Positions 37,557 to 48,322 of a DNA stretch of 64,000 bases are shown piece by piece. The position numbers were made by a program, and so were the translations under genes. The DNA is from Polaribacter sp. Z022 (lineage in GTDB: Bacteria; Bacteroidota; Bacteroidia; Flavobacteriales; Flavobacteriaceae). The stretch lies in contig NZ_JALCZO010000003.1 in NCBI RefSeq assembly GCF_023555495.1, positions 124,001 to 188,000 of the forward strand, read 5' to 3'. Position 1 is the stretch's first letter; each line of letters starts with the position of its first letter. The notes under the pieces are model-generated. The model was not told the DNA's origin. It was given only the letters and a program-made list of their open reading frames with translations, and did no database searches.

Positions 37557-37586
37557 CAAAAATAAGATAGATTTTTTAAAGAGCAA
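37557..37586 (-). promoter_or_regulatory. trp operon promoter
   Basis: On the minus strand, TTG (37584-37586) is followed by 19 nt and TATTTTTG (37557-37564). This is an exact match to the Bacteroidota TTG-N19-TAnnTTTG consensus, 8 nt before the leader ATG. Confidence 0.75.
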
Positions 37587-37658
37587 ATTTTATATGAACT
37601 TTATTTAAAATGTGTTATAAAATTATGTATTTATCTAAAAAATGAAAGGTTTAATGAA

Positions 37659-38483
37659 TTATCCTTTTTTAAACCTTTTAATTTTTGAGTTAAAATTCCA
37701 TTTCCAAATGATAAATATAATGAGAAGGTAAAATAAATTCCACAATAATATAAAAGCAATAAATGATAACCAAGTATCAAAACGAGCATTTTCAGTAATA
37801 TAAAATATGCTATCACCATTTTGAAATTTTGATACTAGATGCCTTGTACCCCAGTTATTGCCTAGGTGAATTCCTATTGCAAAATATAAGGATTTAGACT
37901 TTAAAAATGCTGTTGCAAAAAGTAAATGACCAATTGGTATGGTAATTACCGTAAAAATAATCATGGGAGTGCTATTGATAACTCCAATATCAAAAACATG
38001 CACTAACATGAATAGAAATGAAAAAATAATATTTGCTTTTAAAACAGAACTGACTTCTATGGTTTTTTTAAATAAATATCCTCTAAAAAGAAATTCTTCT
38101 ACTGCAACCATTGGTAACATTATATAAAAACCGTTTAAAATATTTTTATAGTTGAAAGTAGAACTTAAATTAATTGTTTCTCCAAAACATAAGGCTCTTA
38201 AATATTTAACCAATAAAAAAGCGATTGCTCCTATTAAAATTCCTAAAAGAAAAAACTTTAAATTTTTAATTTTAAAATCTAAGCCATAATCACTCAATTT
38301 CTTATTATCTGATTTTAATAAAACCCAGGTAGCAATACCAAGACAAATTGCAGAAGAATATGGAAAATATTGTTTTATTACACCTTTATTAAGTAATCCT
38401 GATACAAAAAGAGCTAAAAAAAATATTATAATAGCAAAAACGTATTTTGATATTATTGGATATTTCTTAATTAAATTTTTCAT
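37659..38483 (-). CDS. CPBP family intramembrane metalloprotease
   Basis: The protein has 274 residues with about eight hydrophobic segments. The CAAX/CPBP motif VEEFLFRGYLF (EExxxR) is near residue 126, with a downstream FSFLFMLVHVFDIG (FxxxH) and an IGIHLGNNWG (HxxxN) near 227. These are the three motifs of Abi/CPBP glutamic-type proteases (related to Rce1), which cleave prenylated or bacteriocin-related peptides. Its substrate is unknown. It is downstream, on the same strand, of the HTH-DUF4870 gene, and the two may be co-transcribed. Confidence 0.85.
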   Translation of the reverse strand: MKNLIKKYPIISKYVFAIIIFFLALFVSGLLNKGVIKQYFPYSSAICLGIATWVLLKSDNKKLSDYGLDFKIKNLKFFLLGILIGAIAFLLVKYLRALCFGETINLSSTFNYKNILNGFYIMLPMVAVEEFLFRGYLFKKTIEVSSVLKANIIFSFLFMLVHVFDIGVINSTPMIIFTVITIPIGHLLFATAFLKSKSLYFAIGIHLGNNWGTRHLVSKFQNGDSIFYITENARFDTWLSFIAFILLWNLFYLLIIFIIWKWNFNSKIKRFKKG

Positions 38484-38547
38484 TTTTAAACGTGTTTGGT
38501 TAAACCTACTTTGGTTTTTATTTTAGGAGGAAGAAGTGAAATACATT

Positions 38548-39108
38548 TTATTTCTTTAAAAAGGGAATAGATAATGGATAGTTATATTTCCCTGAATTTA
38601 ATGCAGCAATAATATTTGAAATTGAGGTTATAATTCCGAATAAAACAATAGCACCTGTTAAGAAGAAATTATAACCAGGAAAAGGAAAAAATAAAATTAA
38701 AGAAAGGATAAAATACAAAGTTATAGAACTATGAAAATTTACAACTGCTTTACCATGTGAATCATAAACCTTATTGTCTTTAGATTTTTGCAACCAAAGA
38801 AATGTTGGAAAAATAATATTTCCAAAAGGAATAATTAATCCCAAAAAAGGAATTGCATGTAATAACAACATCCATTTTCTTTCAACCTTTTCTTCATTAG
38901 GATTATCTATAACTATTAAATCACTTACTTCAACATCTAATCCTACAGCTAACAATTTTACAGTTTGTAAATGAGGTTGCACTTCTCCTTTTTCAATTCT
39001 TTGAATTGTTCGAACTCCAACAGTTGTTTTTTCTGAAAGTTGATCTTGAGTTAACCCTTTTAACTTTCTATGATACAATAAATTTTCTTTAATTGATTGT
39101 TGTTTCAT
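38548..39108 (-). CDS. HTH (XRE) regulator fused to DUF4870-type membrane domain
   Basis: The protein has 186 residues. The N-terminal HTH_3 (residues 8-62) has the helix-turn-helix GLTQDQLSEKTTVGVRTIQRIEKG. The C-terminal part has four hydrophobic segments, beginning LHAIPFLGLIIPFGNIIFP, as in DUF4870. The combination suggests a membrane-tethered DNA-binding sensor; the ligand is unknown. It is followed by the CPBP protease after 64 bp. Confidence 0.82.
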   Translation of the reverse strand: MKQQSIKENLLYHRKLKGLTQDQLSEKTTVGVRTIQRIEKGEVQPHLQTVKLLAVGLDVEVSDLIVIDNPNEEKVERKWMLLLHAIPFLGLIIPFGNIIFPTFLWLQKSKDNKVYDSHGKAVVNFHSSITLYFILSLILFFPFPGYNFFLTGAIVLFGIITSISNIIAALNSGKYNYPLSIPFLKK

Positions 39109-39224
39109 TTTACTTGTTTTGATGCTACAAATCTAAGGCTTACTTCTTGTTTTTTACACGCCATTTAAATGTCACCTATCTGTCATTTTCAGCATTTACA
39201 AGGGTTAGAAGCTAATATAAAACA

Positions 39225-39250
39225 AAAAATCTCGCTTTCGCGAGATTTTT
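39225..39250. terminator. Terminator of the gat/aspS operon
   Basis: A perfect 11-bp stem, AAAAATCTCGC / GCGAGATTTTT, with a 4-nt loop, 31 bp past the gatB/aspS stop. T-runs are on both sides, so it may also shield the neighbouring HTH gene from the plus side. Confidence 0.88.
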
Positions 39251-39280
39251 ACACTTTTTAAGAAATTACAATTATATGTC

Positions 39281-42200
39281 TTATCTCATAATTTTCACAT
39301 TCATTTCTTCTACCTTTTTATCAGATAAAATTGATGGTGCATTAAATAATAAATCTTCTGATGTTCCAGTTTTTGGAAAAGCCATTACTTCTCTAATAGA
39401 TGCTTTCTTTTCTAAAATCATCATTAACCTATCTACACCCCAAGCAATTCCTCCATGAGGTGGTGCTCCATATTGAAACGCTTTGTACATTGTTCCAACA
39501 CTTTTTATCATTTCTTCTTTGTTATAACCCATGTTTTTATAGGTTGCTTCTAGAATTTCTGCTTTGTGTGCACGAACTGAACCTCCACCAATTTCATAAC
39601 CATTTAAGATTAAATCGTATTGTTGAGCAATAATAGTTCCTATTTCATCATCATTCCCATTCATATGCTTTTCTAAATCATAAACTGCTGGCATAGAAAA
39701 TGGATTGTGTGTAAACGTCCATCTTCCTTCATCCGTTTTTTCAAACATTGGGAAATCTACAACCCAAGCTGGTCTTAATTCTTTTGGATTGATTAATTTT
39801 AAGATTCTTCCCAATTCTTGACGAACAGCATCTAATGCTTTGTTTGCAGTTGCATAATCTGCTGCAGAAAAGAATACAATATCTCCAACTTGTGCATCTG
39901 TTGCTTTAATAATATTAGCCGCAATTTCTTCTCCTAAAAACTTAATAATTGGCGATTGTAAATCGTTTTCATTTACAATAATATAAGCCAAACCACCTAA
40001 ACCATTTTGTTGTGCAATGGCAGTTAAGTTTTCAATCTGACCTTTAGACATACGTTTGTTTCCTTGCTCTTGAGCAGAAACCTTGATACATTTTACAATT
40101 CCACCATCATCAATAGGTTTGCTAAATACTTGGAAAGTTGTGTCTTTTACAATATCAGTAATGTCTTGCATTTCTAAACCATAACGTAAATCTGGTCTAT
40201 CACAACCATATTTATCCATAGCTTCTTTGTAAGTTATAACTTCGAAAGGACGTAAAATCCATTTTTTACCATAGATTTTCTTCACGATTTCATTAAACAT
40301 TTTAGTGTTTAAATCTATAATCTGTTGCATACTCGCATATGCCATTTCAATATCTAATTGTGTAAACTCTGGTTGTCTGTCTCCTCTAGAATCTTCATCT
40401 CTAAAACAACGTGCAATTTGAAAATATTTTTCAAAACCACCCACCATTAACATTTGTTTAAATTGTTGTGGTGCTTGTGGTAATGTATAAAAAGAACCTG
40501 CCTGTTTTCTGGTTGGCACAATAAATTCTCTTGCACCTTCATCTGTACCTGCAGTTAAAATAGGTGTTTCAATTTCTAAAAACTCTTCTTCATCTAAAAT
40601 ATCACGTAGTAACTTAATTACTTTATGACGATTAACAATTGCTTTACGAACTTCATCATTTCTATGGTCTAAAAACTTGTATTGAAAACGAGTAGTTTCG
40701 TTTGTTTTCATTGCTCTTTTTATCTCAAAAGGCAATGTTTTAGATAAGTTTAAAATTTCTAAAGCAGCAGTTTCTAATTCAATTTTACCTGTTCTTAAAC
40801 CTGCATTATAATCGTCTTCATTTCTTTGAACAACCACACCAGTAACCATAATTACAGTTTCTGGTTTTAGTTTTACCAATTCATCTAAATTCGGAAAAGT
40901 TTCTCTACTTAAACGAACTTGAAAAACTTGATTGCTAGAATCTCTTAAATCAATAAACATTAATTCTCCATGATCACGTACACTAGATACCCAACCAGAT
41001 AATGTAACTTCATCATTTATAGAATCATCAGATAATTCAGAAATTTTATGAGTTCTGTATTCATCTTTAATTACAATTGGAACCGATTGTAATTCTTCTT
41101 CTACTTTTTGTTTTTTATTTTGAGTTGGTTGCTTATCGTTTTTAGCAGATTGATTTTGAGTTGCTTCAATTGGCTTATCACTAACAGCTTTTAAAATTTC
41201 TTCACGAATCACTTTTCCTGAAGCTCCTTTACCAATAATTTGAATTACTTTACCTACTAAGATTCCTGCTTTTCCTTGATTTCCTCCTTTAATATCTGCA
41301 GCAATAGCTTCGTTTTCTGCAATTACTTTGGCAACAGCATCTTTAATTTTATCTTCAGAAATCGTATTGTCTTCAAAGTATTTGTTGTAATCGAAATCTC
41401 TATCTTTTAAGTAAGATGTAATTCCGTTTTGAACTAAAACAGAGGTAATTTTATCATCTTTAAATAGTTGGAAAATTTCAATTAACTGTTCTACACTATG
41501 AATATTTGCATACTCATCTGCTTTTAAATTGTTAACTAAAGTTTTTGCAACAAAAGAAGGATCTTTAATTACATTATTTATCTCTACAAATGTTTTAGAT
41601 CTTAACGAATCTGCGGTAAAAAACTTAGCATCTTGTGGTAAAACACCACCTTTTATTAAAATAGATTCTACAGCAAAAGGTAAAGAACTTACATCTACAT
41701 CTATACTTTCTACAACTTGTTTTATGTTTACAAATGGTAAATCTGGTTCAGAAATAAAACGATAATCAGCTTCAAATTCTTTTTTACGCATTGTTTTGGT
41801 TTGCTTTAAATCTGCATCCCATAAAACCGTAGTTTGATCTGGTCTAAACTCTTTATTTTCTATGTAATAATTAAGTTGTTTTTCAATTTCTTCCTTTAAA
41901 GCATCTACCATAAACTTAAATGAATTTAAGTTTTTGATTTCTGTTCTTGGGTTTAAATCATAACTTCTTTTCTTACGTAAAGACACAGAAACATCCGATT
42001 TAAACTCTCCTTTTTCAAGGTTTGCTTCCGATATTTTTAAATTCTGAACAATTCTTTGAATATATTGTGCGTAGATTGAAGCATCTTCTATATGACGAAT
42101 ACAAGGTTCTGTTACAATTTCTATTAAAGGAACACCAGCTTTATTAAAATCTACCAAAGAAACTTTCTTTTCGTGCATCAATTTTGCAGCATCTTCCTCT

Positions 42201-42610
42201 ATGTGAACTTGTGTTAAGTTTACTGTAAACTGTGAACCATCGTTTCTAAAACAAGAAACTTGTCCATCAGGAATTACAGGATTATGAAATTGCGTAATTT
42301 GAATATTCTTTGGATTGTCTGGATATTCATAATGTTTACGATCCCAAGAAATTACTTCGTTTTCAAAAGTAGACTTTACTGCTTTTCCAAAATAAATTGC
42401 TTTTTTAATAGCTTCTTTATTTATAGATGGTAAAACCCCCATTTGCCCTGTACAAACTGAACAAATATTTTTATTTGGCTCTTCTATTTCATGATTTGCA
42501 CAAGAACAGAAAAGTTTAGTTTTTGTATTTAATCTAACGTGTGTTTCTAGACCGATTACTAACTCTAATTCGTGCTGTTTTAAAAGCTCATTTAATTGTG
42601 ATAATTCCAT
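39281..42610 (-). CDS. gatB-aspS: Fused Asp/Glu-tRNA amidotransferase subunit B and aspartyl-tRNA synthetase
   Basis: The protein has 1109 residues in one frame. The GatB part (1-about 485) contains VIGLETHVRLNTKTKLFCSC and KKSYDLNPRTEIKNLNSF-like motifs with the C-terminal YqeY-like tail (GKASGKVIREEILKAV). A Gln/Lys-rich linker (about 485-515) leads to AspS: OB-fold VTLSGWVSSVRDHGELMFID near 530, class II motif 1 (LEIETPIL), motif 2 (FRDEDSRGDRQPEFTQLD) and motif 3 (GIAWGVDRLMM). AspS would charge tRNA with Asp, and GatCAB would amidate mischarged Asp-tRNA(Asn). The fusion puts the two activities on one chain. It overlaps gatA by one base. Confidence 0.95.
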   Translation of the reverse strand: MELSQLNELLKQHELELVIGLETHVRLNTKTKLFCSCANHEIEEPNKNICSVCTGQMGVLPSINKEAIKKAIYFGKAVKSTFENEVISWDRKHYEYPDNPKNIQITQFHNPVIPDGQVSCFRNDGSQFTVNLTQVHIEEDAAKLMHEKKVSLVDFNKAGVPLIEIVTEPCIRHIEDASIYAQYIQRIVQNLKISEANLEKGEFKSDVSVSLRKKRSYDLNPRTEIKNLNSFKFMVDALKEEIEKQLNYYIENKEFRPDQTTVLWDADLKQTKTMRKKEFEADYRFISEPDLPFVNIKQVVESIDVDVSSLPFAVESILIKGGVLPQDAKFFTADSLRSKTFVEINNVIKDPSFVAKTLVNNLKADEYANIHSVEQLIEIFQLFKDDKITSVLVQNGITSYLKDRDFDYNKYFEDNTISEDKIKDAVAKVIAENEAIAADIKGGNQGKAGILVGKVIQIIGKGASGKVIREEILKAVSDKPIEATQNQSAKNDKQPTQNKKQKVEEELQSVPIVIKDEYRTHKISELSDDSINDEVTLSGWVSSVRDHGELMFIDLRDSSNQVFQVRLSRETFPNLDELVKLKPETVIMVTGVVVQRNEDDYNAGLRTGKIELETAALEILNLSKTLPFEIKRAMKTNETTRFQYKFLDHRNDEVRKAIVNRHKVIKLLRDILDEEEFLEIETPILTAGTDEGAREFIVPTRKQAGSFYTLPQAPQQFKQMLMVGGFEKYFQIARCFRDEDSRGDRQPEFTQLDIEMAYASMQQIIDLNTKMFNEIVKKIYGKKWILRPFEVITYKEAMDKYGCDRPDLRYGLEMQDITDIVKDTTFQVFSKPIDDGGIVKCIKVSAQEQGNKRMSKGQIENLTAIAQQNGLGGLAYIIVNENDLQSPIIKFLGEEIAANIIKATDAQVGDIVFFSAADYATANKALDAVRQELGRILKLINPKELRPAWVVDFPMFEKTDEGRWTFTHNPFSMPAVYDLEKHMNGNDDEIGTIIAQQYDLILNGYEIGGGSVRAHKAEILEATYKNMGYNKEEMIKSVGTMYKAFQYGAPPHGGIAWGVDRLMMILEKKASIREVMAFPKTGTSEDLLFNAPSILSDKKVEEMNVKIMR

Positions 42611-44010
42611 TATATCGTGTCTTTTAAGAAGTTAGCAAACTTCAAAACAAGTTCGTCATTATTTTTTGCTGCAGAAATTTGAATTCCTGTTTCTGTTCCT
42701 TGAGGTACTGTTAAGGTTGGCAATTGCCCTAAACTAAAACCAACTGTATAAGCATCTGACAAATACATAGCCAAAGGATCTTTTAAACTATCACCAATTT
42801 TTGGTGGCGAATTTGGTGTTACTGGTGATAAAATTACATCTACTTCTTTAAAATCTTTTTCAAAATTTTCTGAAATCTGATCTCTTAAATTCAATCCTTT
42901 TAAATAAATTTCATCAGAAAAACCTTGAGATAATACTTGGTTTCCACCAACAATTCTACGTTTTGTTTCTTCAGAAAAATTTTCTGAACGTGTAATAGAA
43001 TATGTATCTTTTAAATTATCTCCTTCAATTCTTGCTCCGTAATTTGTACCATCTAATCTAGATAAATTAGAAGCAGTTTCTGCCATTGCTAATGTATAAT
43101 ACGTAGATACTAACGTATCAGATTCAAAGAAATCTAATTCTTTAACTTCTATTCCTTTTGCTTTTATTTTTTCTATCGATGCTAAAAAATCTGACTTTAC
43201 TTGAGCATCAATTGCTTCACTTTCTATAAAGTTTTTAAAGTACCCAACAGTTTTAATTTCATCTGCATTTAAAACAGCTTCTTCAGAAATTGCTTTTGAT
43301 TGATACGTAGTTTGATCTTTTACATCTTTACCACTCATCACATTTAAAACAATTCTAATATCTTCTATTGATTTTGCTATTGGACCAACACAATCTGTAG
43401 AAGAAGCGTACGCCATAATTCCATATCTAGAAATTCTTCCATAGGTTGGTTTTAAACCATACACTTTATTGTAACCTGCTGGTTGACGAATTGAACCTCC
43501 TGTATCTCCTCCTATAGAAAAAACAGTGTAATCTTTAGCTACATTAACTGCAGAACCTCCACTTGAACCTCCACCAACTAACTCAGGATTTATAGCATTT
43601 TTAACTGCTCCAAAAATGGTGTTTTCAGAAGATGAACCGTGACCAAAAGAATCACAATTTTCTTTTACTAACGGAATTGCACCTGCATCTAACAATTTTT
43701 GAATTGCAGTTGCAGTATATGATGATTTATAGTTTTTTAACAATTCTGAACTAGAAGTTGTTAATGTTCCTTGAACCATATACACATCTTTAATTCCGAA
43801 AGGAATTCCTTCTAACAAACCAATTTCTTGCCCGCTTTCAATTTTAGCATCAACATTAGCTGCTAATTCTAAAGCTTTTACATCTAAAAGTGAATTGACT
43901 GTATTTTGAGTGTTTGATTTTAATAAATCTAATCTATCTTGAACTAACTGAGTACAAGAGATTTCTTTGTTCATCAATTGTTGATGAATTTGATGTATTT
44001 GCGATTCCAT
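42610..44010 (-). CDS. gatA: Asp/Glu-tRNA amidotransferase subunit A (amidase)
   Basis: The protein has 466 residues. The amidase signature is complete: catalytic Lys74 in GIKDVY, a Ser in FGHGSSSENT near 147, and the Ser-rich loop GGGSSGGSAVNVA near 170. GatA hydrolyses glutamine and channels ammonia to GatB. It lies between gatC and gatB/aspS, with a one-base stop-start overlap into gatB, so translation is coupled. Confidence 0.96.
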   Translation of the reverse strand: MESQIHQIHQQLMNKEISCTQLVQDRLDLLKSNTQNTVNSLLDVKALELAANVDAKIESGQEIGLLEGIPFGIKDVYMVQGTLTTSSSELLKNYKSSYTATAIQKLLDAGAIPLVKENCDSFGHGSSSENTIFGAVKNAINPELVGGGSSGGSAVNVAKDYTVFSIGGDTGGSIRQPAGYNKVYGLKPTYGRISRYGIMAYASSTDCVGPIAKSIEDIRIVLNVMSGKDVKDQTTYQSKAISEEAVLNADEIKTVGYFKNFIESEAIDAQVKSDFLASIEKIKAKGIEVKELDFFESDTLVSTYYTLAMAETASNLSRLDGTNYGARIEGDNLKDTYSITRSENFSEETKRRIVGGNQVLSQGFSDEIYLKGLNLRDQISENFEKDFKEVDVILSPVTPNSPPKIGDSLKDPLAMYLSDAYTVGFSLGQLPTLTVPQGTETGIQISAAKNNDELVLKFANFLKDTI

Positions 44011-44012
44011 AT

Positions 44013-44282
44013 TTATTCTTCTATCACTTTAGAAACAACTAAATATCCGTTTTTTTTGTTTGGAAAATTTTCAATGATAATATCCTTTTCAATTTGAGGA
44101 CTATCAATTACTTCATCTTCTCTTAAATCATCTAAAGACACAGCATTATTATGATTTATATTAAAAGAATTATTATTTGATGTATTTGCATTTTTAATTA
44201 CATCAAATAATTTACTTACAGTTTCAGACTCTTTTGCTCCTTTAATACTCGACAGAACGTCGACTGTCATCATTTTACTCAT
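44013..44282 (-). CDS. gatC: Divergent GatC-like protein with an Asn-rich segment
   Basis: The protein has 89 residues, placed 2 bp before gatA. Its C-terminal half fits GatC: VSLDDLREDEV near 48-58 and NFPNKKNGYLVVSKVIEE at the end. The first helix is poorly conserved. Residues 31-46 hold nine Asn among 16 residues, unusual for GatC. It is the first structural gene of the gat operon, starting 21 nt after a terminator hairpin. The gene assignment rests on the C-terminal motif and position, so it is less certain than gatA or gatB. Confidence 0.65.
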   Translation of the reverse strand: MSKMMTVDVLSSIKGAKESETVSKLFDVIKNANTSNNNSFNINHNNAVSLDDLREDEVIDSPQIEKDIIIENFPNKKNGYLVVSKVIEE

Positions 44283-44302
44283 CTTTTCGATTTTAAATTA
44301 AA

Positions 44303-44328
44303 AAAGCCTTCCAAATTTGGAAGGCTTT
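44303..44328 (-). terminator. gat operon attenuator terminator
   Basis: A perfect 26-bp palindrome (AAAGCCTTCCAAA / TTTGGAAGGCTTT) is followed on the minus strand by six T. It is 21 nt before gatC, with no plus-strand gene that needs it. GGAAGG at 44352-44357 (minus) can pair with CCTTCC of its 5' arm to form an antiterminator. Confidence 0.88.
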
Positions 44329-44361
44329 ATTTATATATTTTTAAACAACAACCTTCCTACC

Positions 44362-44409
44362 CTAAAAATTAGGATTATTGAAATTACGATTGTTATTATT
44401 ATTTGTCAT
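44362..44409 (-). CDS. Asn-rich leader peptide of the gat/aspS operon
   Basis: A 15-codon frame encodes MTNNNNNRNFNNPNF, with nine AAT/AAC codons and a TAG stop. The ATG lies 20 nt from a TATATTTG -7 box. Downstream come region 2 (GGAAGGTTGTT, minus), region 3 and the terminator. RNA AACAAUC inside codons 6-8 can pair with GGUUGUU (region 1:2). This layout matches a ribosome-mediated attenuator that senses Asn-tRNA. It is too short for normal gene calling. Translation is not proven. Confidence 0.8.
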   Translation of the reverse strand: MTNNNNNRNFNNPNF

Positions 44410-44428
44410 TTTTTAATTTTAACGTTGA

Positions 44429-44436
44429 CAAATATA
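44429..44436 (-). promoter_or_regulatory. gat operon promoter -7 box
   Basis: TATATTTG (minus strand), an exact TAnnTTTG match 20 nt before the leader ATG. No clear TTG is seen at the expected -33 distance. Confidence 0.6.
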
Positions 44437-44561
44437 GACAGAATATATCTTATAAAAACTTCTTTTTTAAGATTTTGTAAAAGGATTGTTAGATTCATAA
44501 AATATCTACACTAAATTATGAATACATTAAAAAACCTTAAAAAAGAGAATTTTAATTAAAT

Positions 44562-45830
44562 TTATTTTAAAGAAATTTGATATTGCATTACAAACATTCC
44601 TTTATAATTTTTTTGATTCATGGTAGTTGCATCAAAAATTGGTCTATGTTGATACCCAAAACTCATTTTTCTTCCGTGTTTACCATCCATTAAGAAGTTT
44701 ACTGTAAAATCATAAACAGTCATTTGATCATTTAAAGCATCCCAATTAGCACTTTGAATTGCAATATTAGGTTGAATTACCATTGGATATCCTAAAAATT
44801 TAGATTTTTTAAAAGCGTATCCAAATTGAGTATACCAAGTGGTACCTGTACCAATCATTGGAAATGCAACACCTGCCCCATTAAAATCAGATCCTCCTCC
44901 TGAAGTAGGATTGTTTGCTCCTACATTTCTAATGTAATCTTTACCAAAATCGTAATCGTAAAAACCTAAATAAGCTGTAATTGCACCCTCATTATTTAAA
45001 GGTAAATTTAAAAAAGAATCTACAGCCCAATGTTTCATATCGTATAAATTAGTAGTTGCTAATAAAGCATCTCCATCACTCATTGCTTTTTCTTGAAACT
45101 GAAAACCTGCTCCAATATTAAAAACTTTTTTAGCTTGTAAATAGGTTCCAGTAGGATACGCTGATTTATTAGATTCATGCTCAAAAAATTGATACATTAC
45201 ATAAGAAGAAGTTTTAATTCTTGGTCTATTATTTGCAAAATCTACTCCTCCAGAAGGAATATTAGTAACAGCAATTGGGTTTCCAAAAGATAAACGATAA
45301 TCTATTTTACCAACCTGACCTTTAACCCAAACACCTAAAACCCTACCAATATCATCAGTTTTATTTACTGTGTTTAATGAAAAAAGTGGAGAATCTAATC
45401 CCATTAATGTTTTATTAGAACGAACATTCCATCTATTTAAACCTTGCCAACCAGATTTACCAATACCAATTTCAAAAGCCTTACTAAAAGCATACTCAGC
45501 ATACAAATCTAAAATTCTCATAGGAAAATTCTTAGATTTAAAATTATGATTATTTCCACCAATAATAGAATAGAAATATAACTTAGGAGTTAATTGAGAG
45601 GTAACAGGAATTCTTAATCTTCTTAATGAAACATCTGCATAAGTACTTGTAGGTTCACCATTTACTAAAGAACCTTCGTTTAAATCTGAATAACGCAACC
45701 ATAATTGCGCTCTAACATTCCATTTAATTGTTGGTTTAAATTTTTCTTTTTCTTGTGCACTTACAAAAATTGATGACAATAAAATAATTGCTACTACAAA
45801 AATCTTAATGCTACTTTTTACTAAATTCAT
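44562..45830 (-). CDS. Porin, phosphate-selective O/P-like outer-membrane beta-barrel
   Basis: The protein has 422 residues with a signal peptide (about 1-25, FVSAQ). The mature part starts with IKWNVRAQLWLRYSDLNEGS and keeps alternating barrel strands with LRRLRIPVTSQLTPKLYFY and FGYQHRPIFDATTMNQKNYK, ending MQYQISLK. These fit OprO/OprP-type porins used in many Bacteroidota for anion or general diffusion. A possible promoter box (TAGTTTTG, minus, 45856-45863) lies 26 bp before the ATG. It is monocistronic. Confidence 0.82.
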   Translation of the reverse strand: MNLVKSSIKIFVVAIILLSSIFVSAQEKEKFKPTIKWNVRAQLWLRYSDLNEGSLVNGEPTSTYADVSLRRLRIPVTSQLTPKLYFYSIIGGNNHNFKSKNFPMRILDLYAEYAFSKAFEIGIGKSGWQGLNRWNVRSNKTLMGLDSPLFSLNTVNKTDDIGRVLGVWVKGQVGKIDYRLSFGNPIAVTNIPSGGVDFANNRPRIKTSSYVMYQFFEHESNKSAYPTGTYLQAKKVFNIGAGFQFQEKAMSDGDALLATTNLYDMKHWAVDSFLNLPLNNEGAITAYLGFYDYDFGKDYIRNVGANNPTSGGGSDFNGAGVAFPMIGTGTTWYTQFGYAFKKSKFLGYPMVIQPNIAIQSANWDALNDQMTVYDFTVNFLMDGKHGRKMSFGYQHRPIFDATTMNQKNYKGMFVMQYQISLK

Positions 45831-48134
<2,304 letters not shown>

Positions 48135-48141
48135 AGCCAAA

Positions 48142-48200
48142 TATTAATTTTCATAAAAAAAACTCAACAAATTGTTGAGTTTTTTTTATGAAAATTAATA
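48142..48200 (+). terminator. gyrB terminator, perfect 29-bp inverted repeat
   Basis: Arms at 48142-48170 and 48172-48200 are perfect complements around a single A, with CTCAACAA/TTGTTGAG at the centre and eight-base A and T runs. The T-rich right arm makes it a plausible terminator, but the extended symmetry exceeds what termination needs. Confidence 0.85.
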
Positions 48201-48322
48201 ACCAAAATCAGCATTTAACCAACAAAAAAGCAACTTATCCCATAATATTTTAACATATTTTTATATATTAGCTTATATTATTACCCAAAAACTTAAACAA
48301 ATATTAACTAAACACTAAACAA

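Noticed and set aside
37631..37819. Open frame overlapping the CPBP gene
   Set aside because: It is a shadow in another frame of the CPBP protease, which has clear family motifs.
44303..44328. Hairpin before gatC as terminator of a plus-strand gene
   Set aside because: No plus-strand gene lies upstream; the T-run and the leader peptide favour an attenuator on the minus strand.
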